This document shows positions 50,316 through 59,077 of a stretch of 64,000 nt of DNA, piece by piece. Each line of letters opens with the position of its first letter. Within the stretch, counting starts at the first letter, position 1. Both the position numbers and the translations under genes were made by a program. This DNA is from an uncultured Clostridium sp. Lineage in GTDB: Bacteria > Bacillota > Clostridia > TANB77 > CAG-508. The stretch covers positions 62,001 through 126,000 of the forward strand of contig USFR01000004.1 of the NCBI GenBank assembly GCA_900553945.1, given 5' to 3'. Below the pieces are notes generated by a model. It worked only from the letters and a program-made list of their open reading frames with translations, was not told the origin of the DNA and made no database searches.

Positions 50316-50345
50316 ATGTGAAAAAATTAGTGAAATAAAAAGTAC

Positions 50346-50374
50346 TTGACATCGTTACGTAATGATGATAAAAT
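50346..50374 (+). promoter_or_regulatory. Promoter and probable MerR operator
   Basis: TTGACA (50346-50351), 17 bp, TAAAAT (50369-50374). The spacer contains a dyad around TTACGTAA (CGTTACGTAATG), the position MerR-family regulators usually occupy, suggesting autoregulation of the following operon. Confidence 0.6.
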
Positions 50375-50395
50375 AATGTCAAAGAGGTGAGAAGA

Positions 50396-50800
50396 ATGAA
50401 GTATAAGGTATCGGAACTTGCAGAAAAGGCTGGGGTTACCAAAAGAACAATTCATTATTATATAAGTAAAGGTTTATTGTTACCGCCTGAGGGAACTGGG
50501 ATAAATAGTTTATATAATGATGAGCACCTTGAGAGAATACTTCTAATTAAAAAGCTTCAAGCAGAGTATATGCCCTTGAATAAAATACGTGAGTATATTT
50601 TGGAAAATCCTAAAGAGAAGGTTCGTAAAAGTGCTAAAGAGGTGAAGGCTAAGGTTATTAATAAGGAAGAGCGAGAGGTGTACATTAAAGAAAATATATG
50701 TGACATATTTGAAATTCATTATTCGAAAGAAAATGAAGAGAAGTATGGATATATTATTGAAAATGTAAAAAAATATGTTGAAAAAATGATGGGGGATTAG
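50396..50800 (+). CDS. MerR-family transcriptional regulator
   Basis: About 134 aa. The N-terminal winged-helix reads MKYKVSELAEKAGVTKRTIHYYISKGLL with LYNDEHLERILLIKKLQAEYMPL, typical MerR. The C-terminal part is short and lacks conserved metal-binding Cys residues, so the signal is not a classic metal. Start at 50396 behind GAGGTGAG rather than the ATG 9 nt upstream. One nucleotide separates its stop codon from the ATG of the VIT-VWA gene, so it probably controls that gene and itself from the promoter at 50346-50374. Confidence 0.88.
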   Translation: MKYKVSELAEKAGVTKRTIHYYISKGLLLPPEGTGINSLYNDEHLERILLIKKLQAEYMPLNKIREYILENPKEKVRKSAKEVKAKVINKEEREVYIKENICDIFEIHYSKENEEKYGYIIENVKKYVEKMMGD

Positions 50801-50801
50801 T

Positions 50802-53054
50802 ATGAAGTTAGTTGATTTGAAAGAGTTAACTTTAAAGAAAATTAAAATAGCAGGAAAGGTTATTGGAAAGTTTGGAACGTTTGAGATAGAGCAGGTGTAT
50901 AAGAATGAATTGAATGAAGTTTTGGAAGTTGGTTATACTTTTCCAATAGCTGATTCTGCTACTGTTGTTGGTTTTGAAATTGATGTTGGTGATAAAATTT
51001 TAAAGGGTGTATGCAAAGAAAATGAGACTGCTAAAAGGGAATATCAAAATGCTTTGGCTGATGGTGATAGTGCGTATATGATGGAGCAAAAGACTGATAA
51101 TGTTTTTAAGATTTCAGTTGGAAAGATTGATGTTGATGAAGAGGTTAGAGTAAAAATTTGTTATATTGATAAGTTCGAGGTTGTTGATAATATAATACAA
51201 ATTTTTATTCCTACATTGGTTACTCCTAAGTACAATTCAAATCTTGTTAGTGATATAAAATATAATAAAGTTAGTTATACTATTGATTTTAATATTGATA
51301 TAAGCAAGGCTTTGAATATAAAGGAGATTAATTCACCAAGTCATGATATAAATATTATTGATAAGGAAGATTGTGAAGGGGTTGAAATTTTAAATCATGA
51401 TGTGTCTAAGGATTTTAAATTAAATATTGAGTTAAAAAATGAATTGACTTCTGGAGCGGTAGTTTCTAAAACTAGAGATGGTAAGGAAATGGTATATTTA
51501 TCATTTATGCCAGAGATTATGGATGTTTATGAAGATAGTGAGAAAGAATATGAGTTTATAGTTGATGTATCTGGATCTATGAGAGGTAGAAAATTAGATG
51601 AAACGAAAAATGCTGTAATTGAGTGTTTGAAGCAGTTGGATGTTGGAGATAAGTTTAATATAATTCCTTTTGCTACAGAGTTTGAGGCTATGAGCATTAA
51701 TTCAATTGAGTTTAATGAAGAGAATTTGGAAAAAGCTATAACATATATTAATGGTTTGAATGCTAAGGATGGAACTGAAATTTTAAATCCTTTGAAGTTT
51801 GCTTTGTATGAAAAAAATGTTGATAAAACTATACTTTTATTTACAGACGGACAGGTTGCAAATGAGGATGAAATTGTAAATTATATTAGTTCTAATATAA
51901 ATAATGGTAGGTTGTTTGTATTTGGTATAGATTCGAATGTTAATTCATCTTTTATAAAAAAATTAGCTAAGATAGGTAATGGTAAGGCAGAATTTATACA
52001 ACCTAAAGAGAAAATTGATGATAAGGTTATAAGAACTTTTGCAAGAATTCAGACGCCTTTATTAGAAGATTTTGAAATTGATTATGGAAAAAATAAAGTG
52101 ATAGATGAGATAAAAGAGGAGAATGCTTTATTTAATTATGAGTTTTATAATGTGTTTGCAAAAATTGAAGAATTGAGTGATGATATACAACTTAAAGGAA
52201 AAGTTTTAGGTAAAGAGTATGTTTGGAAGATTAGAAAAGATGAGATAACTCGAACAGATGTTGATTTAGAAATTTTATTTGTAAAACAGGAAATTGATAA
52301 ATTATATGAATGTATAAAAAATGCACAGGATGAGGAAAAAGAGGAATATAAAAATAAGATAATTGAATTATCAGAAGAGTATAATATTAATTCTAGATAT
52401 ACGTCATTTATAACAGTGTATGTTAGAGAGGATAAGTTAACTGCTGATGCAAAATATCAAGAGACTGATTTGAGTTGGGAATTTTTAAAAGATTTCCCTG
52501 GAAGAATATCAGGAATGGAGCAATATTATAGTTCTACAGATTCTTATGGAGATATACCTCATGTAAGAACAAGAAGAGCGCCTGTGTTTACTGATGTTCC
52601 AGATTATATACGAAAAGAAGGAATAGAGACAATATTAGATAGAAAAGTTAATGAGTATTATAAAATTTTTGCTAATAAAGATAAAAAAGCTGTTTTAACA
52701 TATATATTGTATGTATTATATTATGCTAAGAAGGAAAATAAATGCATTGATTTAGAATTTTTAAATAATACAAAAGATTTGATTTTAGCAAATGAAGATT
52801 TTATGAAACTGTTATGTTTAGCTTATCGTAATTTGAATAATTCAGATCAGAATAAGATTTTGGAATTTTTAAATGAAGATTATAAAAAGGTTGCAATTAC
52901 TGGTTTAAAGGTTAACGTTGATATTCCAATATTAAAGCTTGATGAAGTTATATATATTATTGATAAAAATTCAATAGAGGATAGAGTTGATGTGATTTTA
53001 TGGTATTTGTACAAAGTAAAAAGTCATGAAATTTATGTATATGGAAATTATTAA
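50802..53054 (+). CDS. VIT and von Willebrand factor A domain protein
   Basis: 750 aa. N-terminal VIT domain (about 10-130: EQVYKNELNEVLEVGYTFPI, ENETAKREYQNALADGDSAY), then a VWA domain (about 245-420) with an intact MIDAS: VDVSGSMRGRK (DxSxS), later DGTEI and TDGQVANED. The C-terminal portion is long and unassigned, with a segment VRTRRAPVFTDVPDYIRKEG that could be a linker or interaction motif. No signal peptide or transmembrane segment, so cytoplasmic. Function of bacterial VIT-VWA proteins is mostly unknown, often metal-dependent protein binding. Co-transcribed with the MerR regulator. Confidence 0.88.
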   Translation: MKLVDLKELTLKKIKIAGKVIGKFGTFEIEQVYKNELNEVLEVGYTFPIADSATVVGFEIDVGDKILKGVCKENETAKREYQNALADGDSAYMMEQKTDNVFKISVGKIDVDEEVRVKICYIDKFEVVDNIIQIFIPTLVTPKYNSNLVSDIKYNKVSYTIDFNIDISKALNIKEINSPSHDINIIDKEDCEGVEILNHDVSKDFKLNIELKNELTSGAVVSKTRDGKEMVYLSFMPEIMDVYEDSEKEYEFIVDVSGSMRGRKLDETKNAVIECLKQLDVGDKFNIIPFATEFEAMSINSIEFNEENLEKAITYINGLNAKDGTEILNPLKFALYEKNVDKTILLFTDGQVANEDEIVNYISSNINNGRLFVFGIDSNVNSSFIKKLAKIGNGKAEFIQPKEKIDDKVIRTFARIQTPLLEDFEIDYGKNKVIDEIKEENALFNYEFYNVFAKIEELSDDIQLKGKVLGKEYVWKIRKDEITRTDVDLEILFVKQEIDKLYECIKNAQDEEKEEYKNKIIELSEEYNINSRYTSFITVYVREDKLTADAKYQETDLSWEFLKDFPGRISGMEQYYSSTDSYGDIPHVRTRRAPVFTDVPDYIRKEGIETILDRKVNEYYKIFANKDKKAVLTYILYVLYYAKKENKCIDLEFLNNTKDLILANEDFMKLLCLAYRNLNNSDQNKILEFLNEDYKKVAITGLKVNVDIPILKLDEVIYIIDKNSIEDRVDVILWYLYKVKSHEIYVYGNY

Positions 53055-53067
53055 AATGATATAATTG

Positions 53068-53114
53068 AACCCTCTTGGTTAAACTGTTTAGTTTAATGAA
53101 GAGGGTTCTTTTTT
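53068..53114 (+). terminator. Terminator of the merR/VIT-VWA operon
   Basis: AACCCTCTT pairs with GAAGAGGGTT around further paired bases (TTAAAC / GTTTAA), then CTTTTTT. It may also serve the convergent DUF3006 gene. Confidence 0.75.
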
Positions 53115-53117
53115 GTT

Positions 53118-53426
53118 TTAAGGTTTTATACAATTTTCGTTCATTTTTTGTCTCATTGTTTCTTGAAGTTCTCTTGTTTTTTGAAAGTCAAATTCATAAT
53201 TAAATCCGATTTTTTTCAATATGTCTCCATCATTTAGAAATGGAGGTAGTTTAGATGTTTTTATTTCATACATTTTTTTTGTTACGGTATTTTGTAAAAT
53301 TGTATATTGCCCTTCTTTTCTGTCTACTGAAAAATACTTCATATTTTCTAGTGTACCTCCTAATTTTTTTAGAAAATCTGAATTTGAGATTTTTTTGTTT
53401 AAATTGTTGTTAATATCTATATTCAT
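53118..53426 (-). CDS. DUF3006-type protein
   Basis: 102 aa. The segment YFSVDRKEGQYTILQNTVTK followed by LPPFLNDGDILKKIG matches the DUF3006 pattern (an RNA-binding-like small beta domain: 'DR.E.....l', 'lP....eGdvl'). The N-terminal 30 residues are a charged extension. Weak ribosome binding site. Convergent with the VIT-VWA operon. Function unknown. Confidence 0.65.
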   Translation of the reverse strand: MNIDINNNLNKKISNSDFLKKLGGTLENMKYFSVDRKEGQYTILQNTVTKKMYEIKTSKLPPFLNDGDILKKIGFNYEFDFQKTRELQETMRQKMNENCIKP

Positions 53427-53504
53427 TTTCTTTTTTGATATGCATATTAGATTAAAAGCTTTTGTATTGTATCACATTTTTATGAATAAATCAAGAAAAA
53501 TTGC

Positions 53505-53533
53505 TTGACTAATAAGAACATATGTTTTATAAT
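53505..53533 (+). promoter_or_regulatory. Promoter with LexA-like box
   Basis: TTGACT (53505-53510), 17 bp, TATAAT (53528-53533). The spacer holds AGAACATATGTTT, matching the Gram-positive SOS box (GAAC-N4-GTT) and placed where LexA binding would block RNA polymerase. Confidence 0.65.
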
Positions 53534-53590
53534 GATTACAGGTAAAATATGAGTGCGGTTAAAATTAGCGCTGGGAAGAATTGGATTTTT

Positions 53591-54790
53591 ATGGAGAGAA
53601 AGTTTTTACATATTGATGTTAATAATGCTTTTTTGTCTTGGACTGCGGTTGATAGGTTGAAGAAGGGCGATAGGGTTGATTTGAGAACGATTCCAGCGGT
53701 TATTGGTGGTGATGAGGCTAAGCGTCATGGGATTGTTGTTGCTAAGAGTAATGTTGCTAAAAAGTTTGGCATTCAAACTGCTGAGCCTTTGTACATGGCG
53801 AGGAGAAAGTGTCCAAGTATAATTGTTATTCCAGGTGATTTTGATCTTTATAGAAGTTGTTCAAATAAACTATATAAGCTTTTTTTAGAGTATACGGAGA
53901 AGGTGGAAAGGTTTTCAATTGATGAGTGTTTTTTAGATTTGACTGAATATTTGAAACCTGGTGTGGATTTGATTAAGCTTGGTATCGAGATTAAAGAACG
54001 TGTAAAAAAAGAGTTTGGATTTACTGTTAATGTTGGTGTTTCTGATGATAAGATTTTGGCTAAGATTGCTTCTGATTTTGAGAAGCCTGATAAGATTCAT
54101 ACGTTATTTAAGTCGGAGATTAAGGATAAATTGTGGAGATTGCCCGTTTCTGAGATGTTTTTAGTCGGTAAGAAATCAATTCCTAAGTTGAATAGAATGG
54201 GGATAAGGACTGTTGGAGATTTGGCTAATACTGATAAAGCTGTTTTAATAAAAGAGTTTGGAAAGTATGGATATACTATTTGGAAATATGCAAATGGGGA
54301 GAGTGGCGAGGAGGTAAATTATTTACCTGAAAAGCCTAAAGGTATTGGAAATAGTATAACTTTGCCATATGATGTTGCTTCTTTAGATGAGCTTGAGGTT
54401 ACGTTGGTTGAATTGGTTGAGAAGGTTTCTTATAGATTAAGAAAAGAAAATATGTATGCGACTGTTGTGAATGTTCAGCTTAAAAATAATAATTTTAAAA
54501 GTTATTCTCATCAGAAGAAGTTAATGGGGAGAACTGATTCGACGAGTGAGATTTTGAGTGTTGCGAAAGAGCTTTTGAAGGAGTTGTTTATTGGTGAGCC
54601 AATTAGGTTAATTGGTGTTAGGGCTGATGGTTTGGTTGAAAAAGAGGAGATGCAACTTTCAATTTTTGATATGAAGGAAGATTCTAAGAATAAAAAATTG
54701 GATGATACTATGGATAAGTTGAAGGATAAGTTCGGTTATAATATTCTTACTAGAGCTACGGAATTGAAGGGGAATATGAAGTCGGAATGA
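53591..54790 (+). CDS. Y-family DNA polymerase (DinB/Pol IV-like)
   Basis: About 399 aa. Translesion polymerase: MERKFLHIDVNNAFLSWTAV (first catalytic Asp), AEPLYMARRKCPSIIVIPGD, and VERFSIDECFLDLTEYL (Asp-Glu) form the active site; KILAKIASDFEKPD and the little-finger domain (about 240-350) follow. The variant DVNNAFLSW differs from the DMDAFFASVE of Pol IV and fits a Firmicutes DinB-like branch. In-frame ATGs at 53549 and 53591 exist; the conserved protein starts at 53591, though neither has a strong ribosome site. The promoter has a LexA-like box, implying SOS control. The end of the gene is the source of the tandem repeats that follow. Confidence 0.9.
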   Translation: MERKFLHIDVNNAFLSWTAVDRLKKGDRVDLRTIPAVIGGDEAKRHGIVVAKSNVAKKFGIQTAEPLYMARRKCPSIIVIPGDFDLYRSCSNKLYKLFLEYTEKVERFSIDECFLDLTEYLKPGVDLIKLGIEIKERVKKEFGFTVNVGVSDDKILAKIASDFEKPDKIHTLFKSEIKDKLWRLPVSEMFLVGKKSIPKLNRMGIRTVGDLANTDKAVLIKEFGKYGYTIWKYANGESGEEVNYLPEKPKGIGNSITLPYDVASLDELEVTLVELVEKVSYRLRKENMYATVVNVQLKNNNFKSYSHQKKLMGRTDSTSEILSVAKELLKELFIGEPIRLIGVRADGLVEKEEMQLSIFDMKEDSKNKKLDDTMDKLKDKFGYNILTRATELKGNMKSE

Positions 54791-55003
54791 TATAGAATCA
54801 TAGAATTAAAGAGTGATATGAAATCTGAATAATTTAGAATCATAGAATTAAAGAGCAATATGAAATCTGAATAATTTAGAATTATAGAATTAAAGAAAAT
54901 ATGAATGTGAATATTCTAAATCTGCAGAGTTAAAAGGTAATATAAAATATAATGATTTATAGTTACAGAACTAGAAGGGTAACATAAAACCTGAATAATC
55001 ATA
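54752..55003 (+). repeat. Decaying 42-bp tandem repeats from the polymerase 3' end
   Basis: The last codons of the polymerase gene (encoding ATELKGNMKSE) plus the stop are repeated about five times in steps of about 42 bp. The copies at 54794 and 54836 read AGAATCATAGAATTAAAGAG and differ little; those further downstream are increasingly diverged (54878, 54918, 54960). In translation each reads as a variant of IIELKSDMKSE followed by a stop. Replication slippage followed by decay is the simple explanation. Confidence 0.75.
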
Positions 55004-55039
55004 TAATATATTAATCTGATGATTCTAGGAGGTGCAGAT

Positions 55040-55273
55040 ATGGAACCACAAGTTACAATTTGTTGTAATAGAAGAGACAAAAAATGTTGTTGTTTATATA
55101 GAGTTTTATACACGATAATTGGTTTATTTGCCGTTGTTATTGGAATAATTATAGGAGCTCAAACAACAATTGTTGCAACTATTGGTGCTGTTTACTTTTA
55201 TGCAATAGCAACTACTCTAGTAATCTTAGCGCTCATTGCGTTAATCTATATATGGTGTAGTTGTAGAAATTAA
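55040..55273 (+). CDS. Small Cys-rich membrane protein (77 aa)
   Basis: AGGAGG precedes the ATG at 55040. Sequence: CCNRRDKKCCCLYRVLY, two hydrophobic segments (TIIGLFAVVIGIIIGAQTTI and FYAIATTLVILALIALIYIW), ending CSCRN. Cysteines cluster on both ends, next to the membrane, so metal binding or palmitoyl-like anchoring could be guessed but is not supported. Similar small two-helix proteins are common in Clostridia, with no known role. Confidence 0.65.
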   Translation: MEPQVTICCNRRDKKCCCLYRVLYTIIGLFAVVIGIIIGAQTTIVATIGAVYFYAIATTLVILALIALIYIWCSCRN

Positions 55274-55375
55274 TAAATGAATATGGGGCTATGTATGGGT
55301 TGCGTTATGCAGATTCGTGCATGGCTTTTTTATATAATATGAAACTTTTTTGAACATCCTATTATATAAAACAAC

Positions 55376-55465
55376 AATGCACAGATATTTGATTTGCAAA
55401 TTTTGCGCGCGAACAAATACGCGGACTTAAAAAAGTAAAACAAGTGCAAATGTTATTAATGTCCC
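55376..55465 (+). repeat. Leader-like structured element upstream of glmU (copy B)
   Basis: Matches the element at 19756-19846 over about 90 nt (AATGCACAGA, TTTGCAAATTTTGCGCGCG, ACGCGGACTTAAAAAA). The small hairpin stem has changed from A-T to G-C pairs with pairing kept. It ends 76 nt before the glmU promoter -35, so it is probably not in the glmU mRNA unless an upstream promoter is used. Confidence 0.5.
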
Positions 55466-55540
55466 CTTTGGCTCTAATATGAAACTTATTTGAGATATAA
55501 TAATTATAAAAAATTTAAATTTGAAGAAGAAAGTAAAATA

Positions 55541-55569
55541 ATTGAAAAAAGATATGCATTGTGATAGAA
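55541..55569 (+). promoter_or_regulatory. Promoter of glmU
   Basis: TTGAAA (55541-55546), 17 bp, TAGAAT (55564-55569), 32 nt before the ATG; AAGGAGG lies at the usual distance. Confidence 0.6.
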
Positions 55570-55601
55570 TACATTTATCTTTTTAAGGAGGATGATAAGT
55601 T

Positions 55602-56864
55602 ATGAAAAAAGATAAAATTGCAATAGTTATGGCTGCTGGTAAAAGCGAGGCTATGAATTCTAAAAAGTCAAAGTTGGTACATAAATTATATGGAAAAGAG
55701 CTAGTTTCTAGAGTTGTAGAAGTAGCTGAGAAGAATGATTGTGATGAGATTATTACAGTTGTTGGTGAACAAAAAGAACAAATAATTGATGTATTAAAAG
55801 ATAGAACAAAATATGTTGTTCAAGAAGAACTTTTGGGAACTGGTCATGCAATGATGCAAGTTGTTCCAGAGCTTGAGTCTAAGTCTGGTCAAGTTATTGT
55901 TTTATATGGTGATGTTCCTATTATTAGAAAAGAGACTGTTGAAAAATTAATAGATAGAAATAGAAATGAAAGAGAGGCTGTAACTTTACTTACCGCTATT
56001 TCTGATAATCCAACTGGTTATGGAAGAATTGTTAGAAATGAAGTTGGAGAAGTTTTAGAGATTGTTGAAGAGTCTATGGCTGATGCTGAGACTAAAAAAA
56101 TTAAAGAGATAAATTCAGGAATTTATTGTTTTGATATTGAGTCTTTGCTTGATGCTGTTAAAGAATTAAAAGCTCATGAAAATGGTCAAATATTCTTAAC
56201 TGATGTTATAAAAATTATGAAGTCAAAAGATTTGAAAATTGGTGCTATGATAGTTGAGGATAATACTGAGATTCTTGGAGTTCATGATAGAGTTCAATTA
56301 GAGCTTTTAGGTAGAGTTTTAAGAATGAGAATTAACACAATGCATATGTTAAATGGTGTTACAATTGAAGATTCGGATACTACATATATTTATGAAGATG
56401 TTAAGATTGGCAGAGATACTGTAATTCATCCAAATACTACAATAAAATCTGATTGCGTAATTGGTGAAGATTGTGAGATTGGACCTAATGCTTATATTAG
56501 AGAGAAATGCGTTCTTGCTGATAAAGTTAAAATTGGTAACTGTGTTGAGATTAAGAAAACAAAAGTTGCATATGGTAGCAAGGTACCTCATTTATCATAT
56601 ATGGGTGATTGCGAGATTGGTACTGGTGTAAATATTGGATGTGGATCAATTACATGTAATTATGATGGTGTAAATAAGCATAAAACAATAATTGGAGATA
56701 AATGTTTTGTTGGATCTAATACAAACTTAGTTGCTCCAGTTAAATTAGGTGATAATGTTTTAGTTGCAGCAGGTTCAACAATTACAGAGGATGTACCAGC
56801 TGATAGTTTAGCAATTGCAAGAGAAAGACAAGTTGTAAAAGAGGGCTGGAATAAAAATAAATAA
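55602..56864 (+). CDS. glmU: GlmU-like bifunctional N-acetylglucosamine-1-phosphate uridylyltransferase/acetyltransferase
   Basis: 420 aa, slightly shorter than the usual 450-460. Makes UDP-GlcNAc for the cell wall. The C-terminal left-handed beta-helix acetyltransferase domain looks intact: HLSYMGDCEIG, NIGCGSITCNYDGVNKHKT and LVAAGSTITEDVP. The N-terminal uridylyltransferase has GTGHAMMQ and LYGDVPII, but the nucleotide-binding loop, normally LAAGxGTRMxS, reads MAAGKSEAMNSKKSKLVHKL: the Gly-Thr-Arg is replaced by Ser-Glu-Ala. This could lower or abolish UTP binding, or mark a divergent family branch. It has its own promoter and is followed closely by an exported protein gene. Confidence 0.85.
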   Translation: MKKDKIAIVMAAGKSEAMNSKKSKLVHKLYGKELVSRVVEVAEKNDCDEIITVVGEQKEQIIDVLKDRTKYVVQEELLGTGHAMMQVVPELESKSGQVIVLYGDVPIIRKETVEKLIDRNRNEREAVTLLTAISDNPTGYGRIVRNEVGEVLEIVEESMADAETKKIKEINSGIYCFDIESLLDAVKELKAHENGQIFLTDVIKIMKSKDLKIGAMIVEDNTEILGVHDRVQLELLGRVLRMRINTMHMLNGVTIEDSDTTYIYEDVKIGRDTVIHPNTTIKSDCVIGEDCEIGPNAYIREKCVLADKVKIGNCVEIKKTKVAYGSKVPHLSYMGDCEIGTGVNIGCGSITCNYDGVNKHKTIIGDKCFVGSNTNLVAPVKLGDNVLVAAGSTITEDVPADSLAIARERQVVKEGWNKNK

Positions 56865-56878
56865 AGGAATATATTAAT

Positions 56879-58339
56879 ATGAAAAAGAAAATATTTGGTA
56901 TTGTATGTGTTATTATTATTTGTTTTGCTTGCTTTTGTTTAGGGTATTGGTTTAATAATAAATTTCAAAACAAACAACCGGAGAATAAAGTTGAAACTCC
57001 AACTGATGATGAAGAATTAATAAAAACACCAGATAGAATTATTTTTAAATATGATTCAAAATATTATGAGATAACACCTGATTATGAAAAATATTCAGAG
57101 CTTGTTGATTTATGTAAAAACAATATTAATAAAAAGGATGAAGAAAAAATTTCTGAAAATGATATAAATTCTTTAAAATCAACAGCTAAGTTTATTGAGT
57201 TTGATTATAAGACAATTAGTAAAAATTTTATTTTCAATTTAACTTCTGATATAGGTGTAATTCAAATGCAAGATGCTGATGGAATTGTTATATCATCTAA
57301 GTTAAGTAATATTGATAAAATTGTTGAGGCATATACTGAGGCTGTAAAAGATAAAACAGGTTATGATATGAGTAGTGAGAAAGTTGATTCAATGAACCAA
57401 TATCAAGCATTACCTTCTACATACGATTTTAAAAATGTAAAAGATGAAAAAGTATATGTAAAAGTTTTTGATTCATATGATGATTTTAACAAAATTTCAA
57501 ATCAGTATAGATTGAAATTTGATAATGCGGATGCTATTGAAGGAAAGTTTGAAAATAGAAAAGGAATTTTAATATTATCTCAATATGATGTTAAGGATTA
57601 TAAAGTTAATGTTGGAAATGTTAAAATTAATTTTGCTGGAAATGATTATGCAGTAGCTTCTACAGCTCCTTCTGGTTATAATGCAGATTTGATTTTAGTT
57701 AGTAAAATTGTTAACACAGATTGTATTTATTATAATTATGATGATGTAAAATATGTAGATAATTTAACTGGTACAACTGAGAGTATTTCTGGCGTTGTAA
57801 AGAGTAAAGATGCAGATGAAATTACAATTGCGTATGAAGCGAATCAATATTCAAAAGAGCTTGGAAAGGTAATGCTATCATCAAGAAAGCTTATTAATAA
57901 AACAGCTGATGAAGTTCAAGTTGGTGATTTTGTTACAGGAACTGCAACAGTGACTGGTATTGAAAATGGAGTGAAATCATACGATGCTGAATCTCTTTCT
58001 GTTCAAGATAAAGATGAATATAATAGATTACTTGAAAGTTATTTGAATGGAAAGACTAAGATTAATACTAGTATAGTTTATTATCAACCTGAAGAGAATG
58101 GTTATTCTGGTAGTGTGATTTGTGCATTGTATTATGGCGAAAATTCAAATCAACCTGATGCTTATTTTAGTGCAGGTTATGACTTTTATGATAAAACTGA
58201 GAGTTACTTAGGTATGGGAACACATATAAGTAGTGATTATGGTATTCACCCTTATGAAATGGTTGATATTACTTTTACAGAACCAATTACTGATGTTAAT
58301 AAGATTTTTGTCAAAATGTTTGAATACATTGCTGATTAA
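56879..58339 (+). CDS. Membrane-anchored extracytoplasmic protein of unknown function
   Basis: 486 aa. N-terminal hydrophobic segment (IFGIVCVIIICFACFCLGYWF) acting as an anchor, then a charged linker (NKQPENKVETPTDDEE) and a large extracytoplasmic part with several beta-rich regions, e.g. NVKINFAGNDYAVASTAPSG and TGTTESISGVVKSKDADEIT. A segment around YVDNLTGTTESISGVVKSKD may be an OB-like domain. The C-terminal YLGMGTHISSDYGIHPYEMV resembles no family I know. It begins 14 nt after glmU, so a cell-envelope role is likely. Confidence 0.65.
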   Translation: MKKKIFGIVCVIIICFACFCLGYWFNNKFQNKQPENKVETPTDDEELIKTPDRIIFKYDSKYYEITPDYEKYSELVDLCKNNINKKDEEKISENDINSLKSTAKFIEFDYKTISKNFIFNLTSDIGVIQMQDADGIVISSKLSNIDKIVEAYTEAVKDKTGYDMSSEKVDSMNQYQALPSTYDFKNVKDEKVYVKVFDSYDDFNKISNQYRLKFDNADAIEGKFENRKGILILSQYDVKDYKVNVGNVKINFAGNDYAVASTAPSGYNADLILVSKIVNTDCIYYNYDDVKYVDNLTGTTESISGVVKSKDADEITIAYEANQYSKELGKVMLSSRKLINKTADEVQVGDFVTGTATVTGIENGVKSYDAESLSVQDKDEYNRLLESYLNGKTKINTSIVYYQPEENGYSGSVICALYYGENSNQPDAYFSAGYDFYDKTESYLGMGTHISSDYGIHPYEMVDITFTEPITDVNKIFVKMFEYIAD

Positions 58340-58377
58340 TGTTTCAAAAATATAATTATATATTATTAGAAAAGATT

Positions 58378-58572
58378 AAAGAAAAAGTACATATGAAAAT
58401 TTTTTCACATCTTGCTGTCGCATTCTTCGAATCTTGAAAATAAGGTTATCTTTGGAGAAAAATCCTTAGGATAACCTTATTTTCAAATCGGGTAGAATGC
58501 TTCAATCGAACTCGCTTCGCTCGTTTGGTCCCTGCGCGATGATTCAAAAATTTTATATGTACTTTTTCTTTT
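58378..58572. repeat. Nested-hairpin intergenic element, copy 3
   Basis: The outer arms AAAGAAAAAGTACATAT and its complement (ending at 58572) enclose CTTGCTGTCGCATTCTTCG, an inner hairpin TTGAAAATAAGGTTATC / GATAACCTTATTTTCAA, then GGGTAGAATGCTTCAATCGA, CTCGCTTCGCTCG and GGTCCCTGCGCG. The core motifs are those of the copy at 22455-22662; the two stems are unrelated in sequence but equally well paired. Confidence 0.7.
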
Positions 58573-58593
58573 TTCTTTTGCAATAGTTATATA

Positions 58594-58655
58594 AAAAAGA
58601 AAGTATTGCTGAAATACACTTAAAAAAGTTTATTTTAGTAATACTTTCTTTTTTT
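58594..58655. terminator. Bidirectional terminator between convergent genes
   Basis: AAAGAAAGTATT pairs with AATACTTTCTTT with more pairing inside, and has T-runs on the plus strand and A-runs before it. It separates 56879-58339 from the minus-strand 58700-59077 gene. Confidence 0.65.
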
Positions 58656-58699
58656 GAACAAATAAAAATTATCTGCTCAAACTATGGCAATGTTTTGCG

Positions 58700-59077
58700 T
58701 TACATTCCTTGCTCGCCAGGTAAAATATAATCAATAACTCCATAAATAAGAGCACCAATTATAGCTGACATCCATGAAATTGTATATCCAGCGACAAAAA
58801 ATTGCGTTGCATATAAAATCACTACTGCCAAAACAAAGCCTACAAATCCTTTACCAAATGCCATTGCCTGTAACCCTGTAAATTTTACTATTAAATAATC
58901 CATAACTGTTAATACGATTGCTGCTAAGGCAAGAGACCAAAAATTATTTATTGTAAAACCAGGTGTGAAAAAGGCAGTTACTCCAAGTATTACAGCTGCT
59001 GCAATTAATCTACCTATAATCTGACCAACAACACCCATTGTAGAGGAAGTTTGCACATTTGAATTATTATTGTCCAT
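58700..59077 (-). CDS. Phage-holin-family-4-like small membrane protein
   Basis: 125 aa, four transmembrane segments: about residues 21-40 (GRLIAAAVILGVTAFFTPGF), 45-63, 78-95 and 103-118. The TPGFTINNFWSLALAAIVL and GYTISWMSAIIGALIYGVIDY blocks match the YvlD/phage_holin_4 superfamily, bacterial membrane proteins not necessarily phage-derived. AGGAGG precedes the ATG. Single gene on the minus strand. Confidence 0.8.
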   Translation of the reverse strand: MDNNNSNVQTSSTMGVVGQIIGRLIAAAVILGVTAFFTPGFTINNFWSLALAAIVLTVMDYLIVKFTGLQAMAFGKGFVGFVLAVVILYATQFFVAGYTISWMSAIIGALIYGVIDYILPGEQGM

